DNA of 64,000 nt from Oryzias latipes (lineage: Eukaryota; Chordata; Actinopteri; Beloniformes; Adrianichthyidae): the NCBI RefSeq assembly GCF_002234675.1, contig NC_019879.2, positions 28,413,063 to 28,477,062 on the forward strand, read 5' to 3'. This document shows positions 44,250-56,787 of this stretch, piece after piece. Below the pieces are notes generated by a model. That model saw only the letters and a program-made list of their open reading frames with translations, had not been told where the DNA came from and did not search any database. The position numbers and the translations under genes are program-made. Each line of letters begins with the position of its first letter. The first letter of the stretch is position 1.

Positions 44250-46061
44250 GAAGTAAACATGGTGTTCATTTGTTTTAACATGTTAAACACCATCCATCCA
44301 TTTTCCAAACCCATTTTTACAGTATTCCGTCAAAAAAATGTGCAAGTATTTGAAGAAGCGGGGGTCACCTTTTTTCTCAAAGAAATGTAAAGTAATAAAA
44401 ATAAATGACATAAATACATATATAAATAAACAAATAAATAAACAAACAAACAAACAAATAAATAAGTAAATAAATATCAGTCACCAAAATATATAGATAA
44501 TGAACGAAATTAAAGCCTGGCGGTCCTGTGGGTCTTCTCTTTTTTCGGCTTCCCCACAGTAATTGTTAGTGATTGGGTAGTGACTGATAAACACCCCCTC
44601 CCTGAATCGCCACCTTATCGTGGTGAAGGGGTTTGCGTGCCCGAATGATCCCAGGAGTCGGTAGCTGGTTGGTGTTCCACCTCAAACCGGTCCTGGGAGA
44701 CGGGCCAGACTAAGGGCGATTCAAACAAAAAACATTTCATTGCTAGATCCACTTACTCCCCCAATAAGAGTTACCAGGTCCCCACCCTGGAGCCAGACTA
44801 GTTCTTGTCTGGTGGCTTTTAATTGCACTGGGGAAGTGGACAGGAGGTTTTGTCAACAGGTTTTGTCTAAAATAAAAAATTAAAATTACCCACGAAAAAA
44901 TGCTTCCTTCTCTTCATATTTCAACATTTCTTGATGAAAATAAAACAATAGTTCAGATACAAATCTTAATGGTAATAAATGTAACTTCCGGCTGGACGGA
45001 GTCGGAGCTCAGATGTTTTTTATGCTGTAAACATTTTAAAGACGCTGGCTGCTTTACTAGCATAAAAAAATACAAAATCCTGTTTTATTTTTGTGGCTTT
45101 GATGCTCCTTCTGGGTTTTACTCAGAGAAAGGGGCAAGAATGGTGGAAAACGTCAGAATCCCTTTCGAACAGAACCAATACAAAGTCTATCTCTGTCCAA
45201 ATTCCCACCCGAATCCCTAACTACTAAAACAATATGTAGTGCGGCACGATATAGTTCTCTAGATTTTAAAAGCAATTCGGACACCATGCTCACTACTTTT
45301 TTCTTTCGGGTGTTGTTCATATGGCGCTTGACAAGAAAACAGAGTGGCGCATTACTGCCACCACCTGGTCGGGAGGAAAACTATTTCTATTTTACGCGGG
45401 TTATGATACCCATTTTCCAAAGTAAAAACCTAATAAATATGAACATTTTACGAAGACTATTTATGAATCGGCACACATTGGTATAGATTTAATGTATTTG
45501 TTCAGAAATTTCCTGCCAATTTACCGATCCATTCCATGGCAATGTTTATATTTATTTTTGTGCCGCTGAACTATTTACGGGCTTGTGCGGGTTGGCATTT
45601 TTTTCTGGGGTTTTCTCTTCTACTTTAATGAAAATGGCTTTGAATATTAATCTGCCCGTGTTCCTGTTGGCAATAATTTAACCGTTTTTCGTGAAATCAA
45701 ACCAAAAACGATCAGATATGCATTACAGGGTGGCAAGGAGGAGAAGCAGACGTCTCAGAAGATTTCCTTTGACTGCCCTGACCAGACATGAACAACTTGT
45801 GGGTTAAACTAAAAGGATTTTTTTTTTACTTAAGCATTTTTCACATTTGTCTGCTAGGCAAGAGTTTAACATTCTTTTTCAACACTGGAGTATGAGTTGC
45901 ATAGTCTAATTACATGTAACACTCTTGTGAATTCAGAAAGTTTTTTTTCTTCTTCAGAGTCAAACCATATCAGCCTTCAACAAAAGGGTTCCATATTAGT
46001 TAATTTAGAAAAAATATTTACAGCACTCTTATTTAAACAAAAATACTTTCATTTTTAAAAC
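44250..46061. other. Repeat-derived stretch without a gene, copy B
   Basis: Counterpart of 35620-37450: an (AAAT)n/(AAAC)n tract near 44400-44475, the shared module at 44610-44860, and a MITE from about 45188 (TATCTCTGTCCAAATTCCC) through ATTCGGACACCATGCTCAC near 45285. Confidence 0.55.
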
Positions 46062-46590
46062 TTGATATTAAAATCCAAAAACCCAGCCAGGGCCTTTGAC
46101 ATGCCACGGTCCACTGTGAGTGACGTTGTCCACAGGACGGCAGACCACATCCTCCAGGTGATAAGCAGGGTCATCCGGCTTCCCAGTAAGAATGAACAGC
46201 CATTAGTCGCCACTGGTTTTGAGCAGCTCGCTGGGTCTGCTGTCTTCCAAAAGGTTGTGGGGAGCATTGTTGGCTCCCACATAAGAATAAAGGCCTTAAC
46301 CCTTGTGCTATCTTAAATGACCCCACCCTTGCATTGACGTGTTCTCTCTTCCATGACAAAGGTGGATAAAGGTGGAAAGATTTCATGTAAACCATGGACA
46401 CCAGTGAAAATCACAAATCATTGAAGAAAAAAGGTTCAGAGCACTGTCTAGTGGGTCTAGATGACCCAATTCCCAATGTAACAGTGCCTAGGATAGCACA
46501 AGGGTTACAAGGAAATACAGCTTGTTATTTTAACAGGAAATTGTTTTATTCCATTCAAATGCAGGCTGTATGTAAGATAAAATAAGATAA
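46062..46590 (+). pseudogene. PIF/Harbinger transposase relic, copy B
   Basis: The frame reads NPARAFDMPRSTVSDVVHRT, then VISRVIRLPSKNEQ, GFEQLAGSAVFQKVVGSIVG and SHIRIKA before the MITE (46296-46508), and resumes as CYFNRKLFYSIQMQAVC. The sequence then switches to hairpin-repeat DNA, so the DDE nuclease part present in copy A is absent. The helix-turn-helix region is better preserved than in copy A. Confidence 0.8.
46296..46508. mobile_element. piggyBac-type MITE in Harbinger gene, copy B
   Basis: TTAACCCTTGTGCTATC to GATAGCACAAGGGTTAC, at the same codon as in copy A. Confidence 0.85.
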
Positions 46591-46604
46591 GAAAAAGATG
46601 TATG

Positions 46605-47635
46605 TGATTTCAAACTTGTGATAAATCTAGCCACAGGGATTAAACCAGTCACCTAAGTAGGACTTGAAAAAACAGGGCGGCACGCCGGTTTGTTGGGTCA
46701 ACTTTGTGACCTGACTGACTCGTGTCTGAGTGGGTTTTCTCCGAGGGCTTCGGTTTCCCTCACCCGTCTAAATCCTCTAATGCTGTAGAAATGACATTTG
46801 GAAGTAATAGATAAAACAGCACTTTAGAGGATTTGGTTCACATATTAGTACTGAAGACGTTTTTCTTTTTCTCCGAGAGGCTTTCTCTATTCTGAAGTTT
46901 ATTCCTCAGAACTGAGAAAGGCTCTTGGAGAAAAAATGTATTTTATAGTTTATATAGGACTTGTAAAAACAGGGCGGCACGTCGTTTTGTAGGGTCAACT
47001 TTCTGATCTGACTGACTCGTGTCTGAGTGGGTTTTCTCTGAGTGCTTCGGTTCCCCCCACCCATCCAAAACATAGTTACATGCTTACCATTCAATTTGCA
47101 GGTTCATGTCAATATAAATTCATTTTGACTAAAAAAAGACATGAAATATGTAGAAAACCAAGATTTAGAACAAAGGCATTGGAGAGATTTCTGTATAAGG
47201 ACCTATGGAATAAATTTGTCCTTTATTAAATATTATAATTTCTTTTTATATTGTATTGATGTTTTGTATTGTTATAAAATGAAATACATGTTACAAATTA
47301 ATTTACAAAAATAATGTAAATATGTATAGAATTTGTAGTTAAAACAACCTTTAGTGGATTTGGTTTATTTTCAGTTAAGATGTTTTCCTTTTTCTCCAAG
47401 AGGCTTTTCTCTATTCTGAACTTTAATTCTCAGAATTGAGAAAGCCTCTTGGAGAAAAAATGTATTTATAGTTAAAAACAAAAAAAGGTAAAAAGACTAG
47501 ACTAGATGTTAAACTTGCAATGAATCTAGCCACAGGGATAAAACTGGTCACCGAATTAGGACTTAAAAAACAGAGCGGCACATAAGTTTGCAGCCCGGCT
47601 GCGTGTGAAGAATGTCCTCTGGATGCTCTCTGCAC
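46605..47635. repeat. Hairpin-bearing repeats, copy B (second block)
   Basis: Starts abruptly after GATGTATGTGATTT, where copy A continues into Harbinger DDE sequence, with CAAACTTGTGATAAATCTAG. It holds at least two units, with hairpins near 46873 and 47395, each followed by the GGGCGGCAC block. It looks like an exchange between dispersed units of this repeat. Confidence 0.65.
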
Positions 47636-47930
47636 AGTGGAGTCTATATTGACGCCTGACTGAAGATCCAGAGCAGAGTGTGAAGTTCTCGTCTTCTGCA
47701 AAGCTTCATCAGGTACTCAGGAACCTGCAGTGATGAGGCTTTGGTAACTGAAGACCAGCCGCTGCATGGGATCAAATAGGTTGCTGCCAACAGAGAGGCT
47801 CTCCAGCTGAGAAACTCCTTCATGATCTACTTTCCTGCAGCTGGCAGATCCAGAATGTTTTCTGTCTTTCAAGGACCGACCCACAATGGCTCTTTTGAGA
47901 GCCACCCACAAAACCTTTAAGAGCTTGATT
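47636..47930 (+). pseudogene. Second Harbinger-type relic, copy B, shorter
   Basis: Matches copy A from GATCCAGAGCAGAGTG onward (copy A 38968-39235), with the ADEAF-type block lost. Too short for coding. Confidence 0.5.
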
Positions 47931-48634
47931 CTCTCTTTTTCACAGTTTTTACTCAGAACCTTTAAAGTACTTCAACTACAGTACTGAACATTGGTTTTTG
48001 TACGCACTTCTAGCTTCCGGCGTTCACACAGGTCTGTCGCCATCGATGTATGACTGGGTTGGCCGTCATGTGACATGCGACACGCATGTACCATTACTGT
48101 TTATTGAGTATATTTCTTCCAGTATATATTGAGTATATAAAATAAATCAAAATACGGTAATGAAACGAAAACACACGTGTCAGGGATATCCCAAGGAAGT
48201 TTTGAAATCATTATGGGATGGCCACACGAGCTACGGCTTGGCAGCAATTTTGTGGCGATTTTTGTGTTTTTTGACAACATGGGAAAACAACCTTTTGGTT
48301 TGTGCAATTTTCACAAAATTTCCCACACTTGCTGCCAGCTCGAGTCTACCAACAACACAGAAGTTTCGTTGACCTTTGACATTTGGAAGAGGCCGCCCAT
48401 CTTGAATCTTTTAAATAAAAAGCACCTTTAGTACCGGATTCATACGAAAACTCGTCCTGGGGTTTTTTATCGATCGTCTCGTAACTTCTCGGGCATTAAT
48501 GGCAAGCTACTGTGGAAAAAAATTTGGAATTCGATGCTGTGAATTTTGAACGGCATTCACTTGGCAAATTCACAATCAATCAATCAATCAATCAAGCCCA
48601 CAGCTTCAACATAAAGAACACAGCAGAATAAACA

Positions 48635-49087
48635 TTCGCAACGAGGACCAGGGGGGCGGGAACACATTACACCGATTTTAAAGTCGCTGCATTGGCTCCC
48701 TGTGCGTTTCAGGATTGATTTTAAAGTTCTTTTAATGGTTTATAAGTGTTTTTATGGTCTTGGGCCTTCTTATTTGAATGATATTCTTTTAAAATATGAG
48801 CCCTCGCGGACCTTGAGGTCTTCCGGTGCTGGCCTCTTAGTTGTTCCTAAGGTGAGGACCAAAACTTATGGTGAGGCTTCGTTCTGCCATTACGGTCCTC
48901 GCCTGTGGAACGGACTGCCGGAGGGCCTCAGGGCCGCAGAGACTGTAGAGGTTTTTAAGAAGAGGCTCAAGACCCACCTTTTTAATTTAGCTTTTAGTTG
49001 ATTTTAACTGCTAATTTATTCTATTAGTTTTATTATAGGCTATATTCTATACTATATTTCATTTCATTTTATGCATCTTATTCTCAG

Positions 49088-49118
<31 letters not shown>

Positions 49119-49703
49119 TATTTTATTTATTTTTTTATTTATTTTTAATAAATCTTATAATTTTAGTATCTTATTGTGATTTTAGCCCCAGTGTTTCTTG
49201 TGGGAGTCTTTTCTGCCAGGGTTGCCGGCTTGCCCGGTGGCTGTTGTTGCAGTTCTTGCCCTTGCTGGGGCGGCTGGGGTTTAATTTTGCAGCCTCACGG
49301 CTGTGAAGTGGACCCTGGTGTTGTCCCGGTCTGGGTTGGCGCTGTGGCGATGCTCCCGTGGCCGGGCTGGCCCCTGGTATGAAGAGATTCCCAAATGCCG
49401 TTTCCTCGCAGCAGAGCCAAGCCTTGTTTGTTTGTTTGTTTGTTTGTTTGTTTGTTTGTTTGTTTGCTTGCTTTTTTATTTATTTATTCATTTATTTATT
49501 TATTTATTTATTTTAACTTGCATTGGTAGTCAACATTCATTGTCGTAGGTCATGTGCTTTATTGGAGGGGAGTGGGAAGGGTGTAGGGTGGGTTGGGTTT
49601 TTACTGTAATGTTGTGTGTTTTTTGTCTTTAATGTTAAAGCGCTTCGAGCTGCATGAAATGCATGATAAGCGCTATTTTATAAATAAAGTTTGATTTGAT
49701 TTG
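48635..49703 (+). mobile_element. Rex1-type LINE, 5'-truncated, copy B only
   Basis: The C-terminal RT piece in frame (about 48660-49001) reads ILKSLHWLPVRFRIDFKVLL, SRTLRSSGAGLLVVP and FKKRLKTHLFNLAF, characteristic of Rex1/Babar LINEs. The 3' UTR carries T-rich, (GTTT)n (49421-49466) and (TTTA)n tracts and ends with AATAAAGTTTGATTTGATTT. Copy A lacks it at the equivalent point (near 39970). GAATAA on both sides may be the target duplication. Confidence 0.85.
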
Positions 49704-50159
49704 AATAAGACAACACACACAAAAATAACAACCCCATAAAAATAACAACCAGAGACACTTGCTCTCTAGACCAGGGGTGTCAAACTCATTTTGGTTCGGG
49801 GGTCGCACTCAAAGCGTCTGATCCCAAGTGGGCCAGACCAGTAAGATAAAATCAAAAAACTGTTTTTTTTATTCAGTTGGAAAAAATGCCTCAGCCAACA
49901 TGGTAGCCTAATAATTTATTATTACACATTTATTCATAGAGGCCAATGGATGTAAAATAAAATGCATTTCCCTTAAAAAAATTGGTTTATTTAATTTTAT
50001 TTAGACTGAATATTTTACATTTGATACTGAATCAATCCTTATAATAAACTCAAGAGGGGCTATGGAAAAAATTAAACACCTGCCTAAAGAGTAAATGTGC
50101 AAATCAATGAATAATTTCACTAAATTAAACTTACAAACATTTGTGAACATAACAAGAAT

Positions 50160-50900
50160 TTGGAGTTAACCTCCGTTCTCTCCTCAAACTTCAGCCAGCC
50201 ATTAATATCAGGATTCAGATCCTGAGCAGAAACATATTTACTGTCATTCAAGTGTGCAAAACAAATGTCCAAGAATCTTTTCCTGGTTTTTGCCTGAATT
50301 TTGTGGCAACACCTGCCTTCTTCCTAGCCTTTAATGGGCACCATCAGTGACCAGACTGACCAGACTGACCAGTTCACTCCAACATGGTCCAGCACTGTAA
50401 CAAGATAACTGACTATGTCCTCAGCTGTTGTTGTGTCCATCAACTCAAGAAACTCTGCTATGACGGTCTTTTCAGCACCTCTAAGAAATATGCACTGTTG
50501 TGCAATATCTGTATCTGTGCTTTCATCAATAGTGACCGAAAATACAATAAATGACCGGATTCCTTAATATGGCGCCCAAATCTCCTCAGAGATGTTGTAT
50601 CTGCAATCATAATCCTTGACAGACTGCTTTTTAGGGAACAAGACTTCGGCAGCCTTCAGCATTTTTCAATAGGTACAGCATCTGAAAATGGTTTGGATGT
50701 TTGCTCCAACTTGTCTGCAATCAGGTGTCTGTCACTGCTCCATCACTGACGTCACGCTGCAGTAAATGCAGACATTTTTTTTTTAAGGCCAGGTTTTAGT
50801 TGGTAAATCCTCTCTTTTCTTAACTGCAAATGGTGAAACTTTCCTCATTGTCTCATTGTCTCATGGTGGTGCTGAATATTATATTCTTTGAGCACTGCTA
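50160..50900 (-). pseudogene. hAT transposase relic
   Basis: Minus-strand fragments in succession read DINGWLKFEERTEVN, VTVLDHVGVNW, a segment with GDLGAILRNPVIY, and IDEST-like remains around 50530. This resembles transposases of the GTF2IRD2/Charlie-type hAT group. Frames shift and stops are frequent, so it could not have moved itself recently. Confidence 0.5.
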
Positions 50901-51551
50901 CCTGTTGATGACATAACAAGCACGCAGGTTTTGCATTCAACTCTGAAAACAAATAAAACTTTGTCCATTGTTCCTGGAAAGCTCAGCACTTCACTTCAAC
51001 CCTTTTTTTCTTTTTGACAATATCTTGGTCATTAGGGTTTAACTACTGATCATTCTTATGACAATGTAACAGCAGTGGGGCTTGCGGGGAACCAAACTGC
51101 ATCTTATTCAGACAAAGAGTCATTAGGTTTCACTTTTGGCAGGTGCAAAGATATGCATTTTCACCTGTTTTGCTTAGCCTTTGTTCCCCCTAGTGGCGGA
51201 ATTGCACATTTCGGTTATTTCTTTAAAAAATCATAACTCGCCACAGGAATGGACTAGAAACGTGCTTGTTTTTTTAAATATTCTTATAATTTACTCTTTA
51301 TGACTGGGGCAGATTGAACCATTTGGCGTGCCGGATACGGCATTGATTGCCGTATTGATTGATTGTGTATGTTTGACACAATGAGTTATATCAATAGAGG
51401 AGACACGCCCGGTTTGGAAGCCTGGCCAGCAGTGGCGGAGCGCGACGCCATCTTGGTGAGGGCGAGGGCACCCACTTGACAATGCTTTCTATAGCCGTTA
51501 GTGGCATTTAAGTTGTTTTTATATCATTTATATATATTCATATTTTATATA

Positions 51552-51589
<38 letters not shown>

Positions 51590-51927
51590 ACACATCATTT
51601 GTTGTTGTTAAACAAGACAAACCATCAGCCTTCAAAGTTCAAACTGAAATTAATAAGGCATAGTTGCTGAACTTATAAATAAAAAAAATGTACAAAGAAA
51701 TTTTAAAGAATAAATTCTAAACATTTAATAATTTTAGACCTCTTTGACGTGTAATAAAATTATTTATACAATCCCAACAATATCCAAATAATAATAATAA
51801 AAATGAATAAATCTATAGTAAGTAAAAAACAACAATAAATAACAATAGTAAATAAACAAGTCAACAATAATATATAACAATAATCAGTCAATAATGATAA
51901 TAAATAATCATACATAAATCAAAAATA

Positions 51928-51960
<33 letters not shown>

Positions 51961-54552
51961 TAATAAGTCAACAAAAGATTTACCCTAAAAAAACCCAATA
52001 GATTTACATCCCCAAAAATAAATAAATAAAAGAATAGACTTAACCTACTGATTCATTTGAGTAATCAGTTTTGTGTATTTCTGCCTAATGTTAATTTTTC
52101 TGCTTTGAGAGTTGTGCAGTTTGGCAACATGGCCTTGTCTTAAACAAAAATAACTTTGAACAAGTAACTCCAACAAATCAAAGTAATGATTGTCAATGCT
52201 ATATTGACTGTCAGTAATGTGAACCTGTAAATTTAAAGCATCAAGAGCACCAAACTCCGACTTGACCATTGATGATCACCTGCACAGGGCACATGTGCCT
52301 TGCTGAATGGATATTCTGGGACCACCTGATGGCTTTCTCTGCCCCTATCAGGATATCCACAACACCTTGAGATGGTATGACAAGCCCCTCGTTGTCTTTC
52401 AGCTTCAGCAGGTGATACATTTCATTTAGCTGGAAATTTGCAGGGTGCGACACCAAACAGTCCCTATCACATGTGACCTGAGACATAACCTTCCTAAACA
52501 CAAAACCAGCAATATAGGCTACAATATTGACCAAAAATTCCAAATGCAAAGGAAGGACCCATTTGCTGTAGTCATGTTCAAACACTGTAGATTCTTCCAC
52601 AAAAGGTGATGGAGCATCCAGGTTTGATTTCGATGTCTTGGAAACTGTCAGGCACACTGTGTTGTCCTGACTGTCGATGTTGCCTCTTGTACCAGTTTTC
52701 ACCCCGCTGTGAACCAAAAGGTGCCGGAATGTGGCATTGAACTGCCTACATGTTGGGTTATTATTCCAGCCACCTGCAAAAACATAATACTTCATCGATG
52801 TACAATACAACTGATTCTTATAAATTCTGCAACAACTGAACTGAACGAAAGTGAGAGCATTTTACACATAATCCACTCCACCGTGCTAGAAGTAATTGTT
52901 GATGGAACTCTCCACACTGCCATGAACCAGCCTTCACTGCGATTAGTAATAACTGATGCAGTCAGAAGACAATAACTGTGATGTTTACATAGTTGCATGA
53001 ACTGCAGGGCCAAAATCACACATCTCAAGAGACTCCCTCAAACACCAAATTAAACAACTTAAAAATTTAGCCCTTGTACCTGCCCTCCGAATGGCACTGA
53101 AGAAAAGTTCTAGGTGATCCTGGCTGAGTTTATATGTCAGGAGAAAACTTTGCATTTGTAGGATTTCAGGCACCAAAGCCAACAAACTTTCGATGTTTAT
53201 GAGAAAACCCAAAACATTAATAAATCTGAAATACAAATATTAAATAAGATGACCAACAATGAATAGGTTTCTAAAAAGCAGTTTGTTTTAATTAAGGATT
53301 GTATATGCGGTGTTCCTAATTCATGAACAGTATTCTTTTTCGGAGGAACATAATCATAATAAAGAAACAAAAGCATGAATTAATAAAAAATTAATTAATT
53401 GCTGATCAGGAAGTCAGATTACCTGACCGCGAGGAATGCACTGGAGTTCCTTCTGGAGCTTTCAATGACAACAAGAAAAGACGGATTTCCTGAAGTTTCG
53501 TTTTGATATCTTCCCAATTTTTTTCACTAATGGGTTTTTTGTAGCCAGGACACTTCAAATTTCTTGAATTGAAGATGTCAAATAAAGTATCAAACATCTG
53601 CAAATTAACAAAGCAATGATGGTAATGTTTTATAATGGAAATTTTTGTAGACAATTCTCTATTCATGACCAGGATATTTCAAAATTACCTCAATGAAAGT
53701 TGCTGTTGCTGTTGCAGTCATCATCGCTGAAATTTTGAAGCCCCAAAGTGTTTGCCAGCCGCAGAGCTTTGGCAGTAGAACTGCTCAGGAGTTGTGCCGC
53801 TAGATTTACTTTCATCTTCTGTGTCTTGAAGTTAATATGATCTCGCGTCAACTTATTCCCAGCTCGAAGTCCACAATCATCCTGCCATGGATAAGGATAA
53901 TTAATAAACAATCATACAATATTCAACGAACCAAACAGCAAGACCCCTGTGCTGTGCTTTAAAGGTGTTTTTATTTTATTTTCAAAGTTCTCTTAAAATG
54001 TATACTAGGCAAAACCAACAAAGCAAAAATTTCAACCTGATTAACATTATATGTAATGTACTAACCTGAAGCTTCTGGAGATCTTTAATATGTTGCCAGC
54101 ACACCCTTCCTTCATCTGAATGCACAACCTGGTAGTTTTCCAACATATTTCGAACTACCTTCATCATATGGCAGGCATCAAAAAACACATGAACATCCTG
54201 TCTGCTTGCTGGATCATCAAAAGAGGTTTTCAAACTTTGTGGGTCAAGACTGCATCCCAAAATTCGACACATAGCAACATTGCTGGCATGCCCATCCATT
54301 GTCAATCCTCTTGCTCTCATTCCAGTTTCATTCATAAGATGAAGCAGATGACGAACAAGCTGTGCCTGTGCCGAGGCACTTAGGGTTCTTGTAAAGAAGT
54401 GACCTAATGGCATTTCCCATGATCCATGCAGTCCAACAGCCATAAACACGAGGGCTTCTTTGGCATCATCTTCCCGGTCACCAAGTGGCTCCACGAAACC
54501 AACCATTCTTTTGTTAGCATTGACATACTCAATTTGGTGTTTGATTGCCATA

Positions 54553-54759
54553 GATAGATAGACAATTTTATTTATCCATTTGGGAGGTTCCCGCATGGAA
54601 ATTGACAAAAAAAATTCCGTATCCATAGGATACCTATCAGTAAAACGTAGGATAAGAAAAAGAAAGAAAAACAAAAAAAGGATTGAAAAACGAGAAACAG
54701 TGCTGCGGAGCGGCTGGAGTGGCTGCCGTCTCTTACAGCGCCCTGCTCAATGAACGCCC
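54553..54759 (-). mobile_element. LINE/SINE 3' fragment inserted in P transposase
   Basis: A 207-bp insert bounded by TGCCAT on both sides (54547-54552 and 54760-54765), with an (AGAT)n tail at its left end, so on the minus strand it ends ...TCTATCTATCT as a LINE 3' tail. It interrupts the transposase coding region, so the P copy was dead from this event on. Confidence 0.75.
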
Positions 54760-55892
54760 TGCCATCGCATCAAGGGTGATGTTACAGAGAGTGTAGTTCT
54801 TCGGATCTTTTTCATGCAATTCTTTCAAGGTCCCAAAGACATCCTTATTAAAACCTGGTGAACCGTCCACCTTTTCAAGCCATCTATGGAGACCAAAAAA
54901 AGAAAATAAATTTTTTTCAAAAATTTGTATGAAATATTATTTGCAGTCAGGATGATAAAGGGAAATATAAAAATTTATATTCGTAATGTTTTGAAGAACT
55001 GTTCTGGAGATGTACAAGGTGAAGAGAGCACAGTTAGACTGGAGTATGAACATTTTGTTTCACAATAACACATAACAAAATCAAATAATCATAAGCTTTC
55101 AGACTATAGAAATGCAGTGTGAGGGCAAAATCACATTGTTCTTCACTCTATTCCTGCACTGGCTTTTGGAGAAGTTCCACAGGAAAGTCTGATTTTTTTT
55201 TTAAATGAGCTATATGTAAAGGTCCTCCCCAGTGAAAAAATAAATATTAAAAAAAAGATGCCTTTCAAACGACTAATGTTTTGCGCTGGACACAATCAGG
55301 GACATGACTTACCTGCAAAAGAACTTAGTTTTTCTTGCAATTCACTTGTCAACATGTTTTTTTCACTGAGCTCTTGCAAAAGGCAATCACAGGTTACCCT
55401 TGCTCGTTTTTCTCTCCTCCGAACATTTCTCAGTTGTTCTTCTAAATGTTCTCTCTGGGAGTTGAGTCGATCCAACCGATTCTTCATTTCAGCAGCATCA
55501 GGCAAGTCATATGTGTGATCCTGCAAATTAAGATGAGTCGATTTTATCTAATTCGTTATTTAAAGACAGGACTGACGGTTGGACAGAAAATTAATTTCAA
55601 TAGAGAATAACTTAATCAATGCAATAAGTGGACACATATACAACATATTATCATTGATATTACAGCCTCAGAATATAACAGAATTAAACTAATATTCACA
55701 TTTATTGAAGTAGACAGATTATGATCTTCATCTGAAATCGGTGATTGTTGCACTTCTGTTACATTGGCAGTCTCTGTAGAACGTCTGCTGTTTTTGGTTG
55801 TTCTTTTCAACTGTTTTATGGTGTCAACCTGCAAGATGGATAAATTCCTTTAAACAATAAATACATTTTATTTATTAATAATACTAAAATTT

Positions 55893-56007
55893 TTGTTGTC
55901 AGGCATTACTGGTGATTAATGGGTTGGGCCCGAGGACAGATATCATTAATGCCAGAGCAGAAGGCCAAGGGCCCAACCCATTAATCACCAGTAATGCCTG
56001 ACAACAA
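55893..56007. repeat. Perfect 39-bp inverted repeat in a P-element intron
   Basis: Left arm 55893-55931 and right arm 55969-56007 are exact complements (ends TTGTTGTCAGGC; centre GGGTTGGGCCC). The spacer is 37 bp. With one mismatch the pairing extends a few bases further into flanking AAAAT/ATTTT. It lies between the THAP exon and the following exon, so the pre-mRNA would form a very stable hairpin. Confidence 0.9.
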
Positions 56008-56787
56008 AGATTTTATTGTATAATTAATACAAGGTAATGCCCACAAACCCTGATGTTGTTTGAAGAAGGTTATACAATGTTTATGGTGACCATTAGCACT
56101 AATTATTTTTGTTCACCTGTAAATGACTTGGAAAATCGAACACAGATGGTATGGTGCCAACTTTCAAGCGAACAGTCTGGCCAGTCTTGTCAAAATCTGT
56201 TTCCAAAAAATGTTTAGAGCATAGCCAGACTGTCTTGCTTGTTGGCAACCACAGAGATCCATCTGGGTTAGCTCTTTTTACAGCTAAGGCCCATTTTTTC
56301 CTTAACTCAGAATCCATTGGAAATCTGCAAAAAATGTTCAGTCACTGAGTCAGAAATGTATAAATCTGTATTACAATAATAGCCTAGTACTGGTATACTG
56401 TATATAGGTTTTTTTAAAAAAAGTTTACATTTATGTCGACAGCAAATTATGCATACATCAAGTAGCATGTTGATCATGCTATCCCTGCAGTATGATCATC
56501 ATGCATGCCAAAATGTGTACTATTAATGATGCCCCTGCAGCTTTATATTAAAAAAAAATTTATTTACCTGTGAAATGTTATGCCTTCCTCCGTTGTAGAT
56601 TCATTTCTACAATTTAGGCAGTTAAAACCCGCACAATGAGCTGGCATTTTGGAAAAAATATGTTCACATCCATTCACCAAAGCAGTATCTTGACCTCACC
56701 AAGATGGCGGTGCGCTCCTCCCATGAGGAATCACGTGATGTCTCCTCTAGTGATGTAACTCATTGGTTTGACACCCCTGCTCTAGAC

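Larger units (their letters stand above)
52045..56647 (-). pseudogene. P-element (THAP9-like) transposase, multi-exon, broken
   Basis: Encodes a DNA-binding transposase. Exons recognised: 56647-56568 and 56324-56117 (C2CH THAP zinc finger, CAGFNCLNC ... WLCSKHF, with TIPSVFDFP), 55828-55700, 55520-55313 (coiled coil), one starting 55188 (EEQCDFALTLHFYS), one ending near 54890 (WLEKVDGSPGFN), 54552-54076 (EALVFMAVGLHG, TMDGHASNVAMCRILGC, FFDACHMMKVVRNML), ~53885-53691 (GLRAGNKLTRDHINF), ~53601-53428, ~53226-53055 (YKLSQDHLELFFSAIRR), then 52778-52045 (GGWNNNPTCRQF ... to the C-terminus). Breaks: a TAG in the exon from 55188, a LINE piece inside the nuclease region (54553-54759), one frameshift near 53740 and another near 52260. 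The THAP exons themselves are open. A domesticated origin is unlikely because both transposon ends are present. Confidence 0.85.
51379..56765 (-). mobile_element. P-element transposon (THAP type), nested in the hAT
   Basis: It begins CAATGAGTTATATCAATAG and ends CTAGTGATGTAACTCATTG; terminal similarity continues about 100 bp inward through AGAGGAGACA and GCCATCTTGGTGAGG. It is flanked by a perfect 8-bp duplication GTTTGACA (51371-51378 and 56766-56773), the P-element target size, and landed in the last 14 bp of the hAT. Length 5387 bp. Simple tracts (TA)n 51546-51586 and (AAT)n ~51918-51960 lie in its 3' noncoding part. Confidence 0.92.
49772..56779 (-). mobile_element. hAT element carrying a nested P element
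   Basis: The left end is CAGGGGTGTCAAACTCATTT and the right end GTTTGACACCCCTG, giving a 14-bp perfect inverted repeat. It is flanked by a perfect 8-bp duplication CTCTAGAC (49764-49771 and 56780-56787), as hAT transposases make. Copy A has the empty site with one CTCTAGAC (40037-40044). The hAT's own DNA is 49772-51378 plus 56774-56779; the rest is the P element. Confidence 0.9.

Noticed and set aside
49303-49548. 81-codon frame with a Cys/Leu/Phe/Val repeat
   Set aside because: It is a translation of the (GTTT)n and (TTTA)n tracts in the Rex1 3' UTR.
49772-56779. Treating the whole 7.0 kb as one P element
   Set aside because: The inverted repeats inside it and the second 8-bp duplication GTTTGACA show two elements. 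The CAGGGGTGTCAAAC ends and the relic transposase at 50160-50900 are of hAT type.
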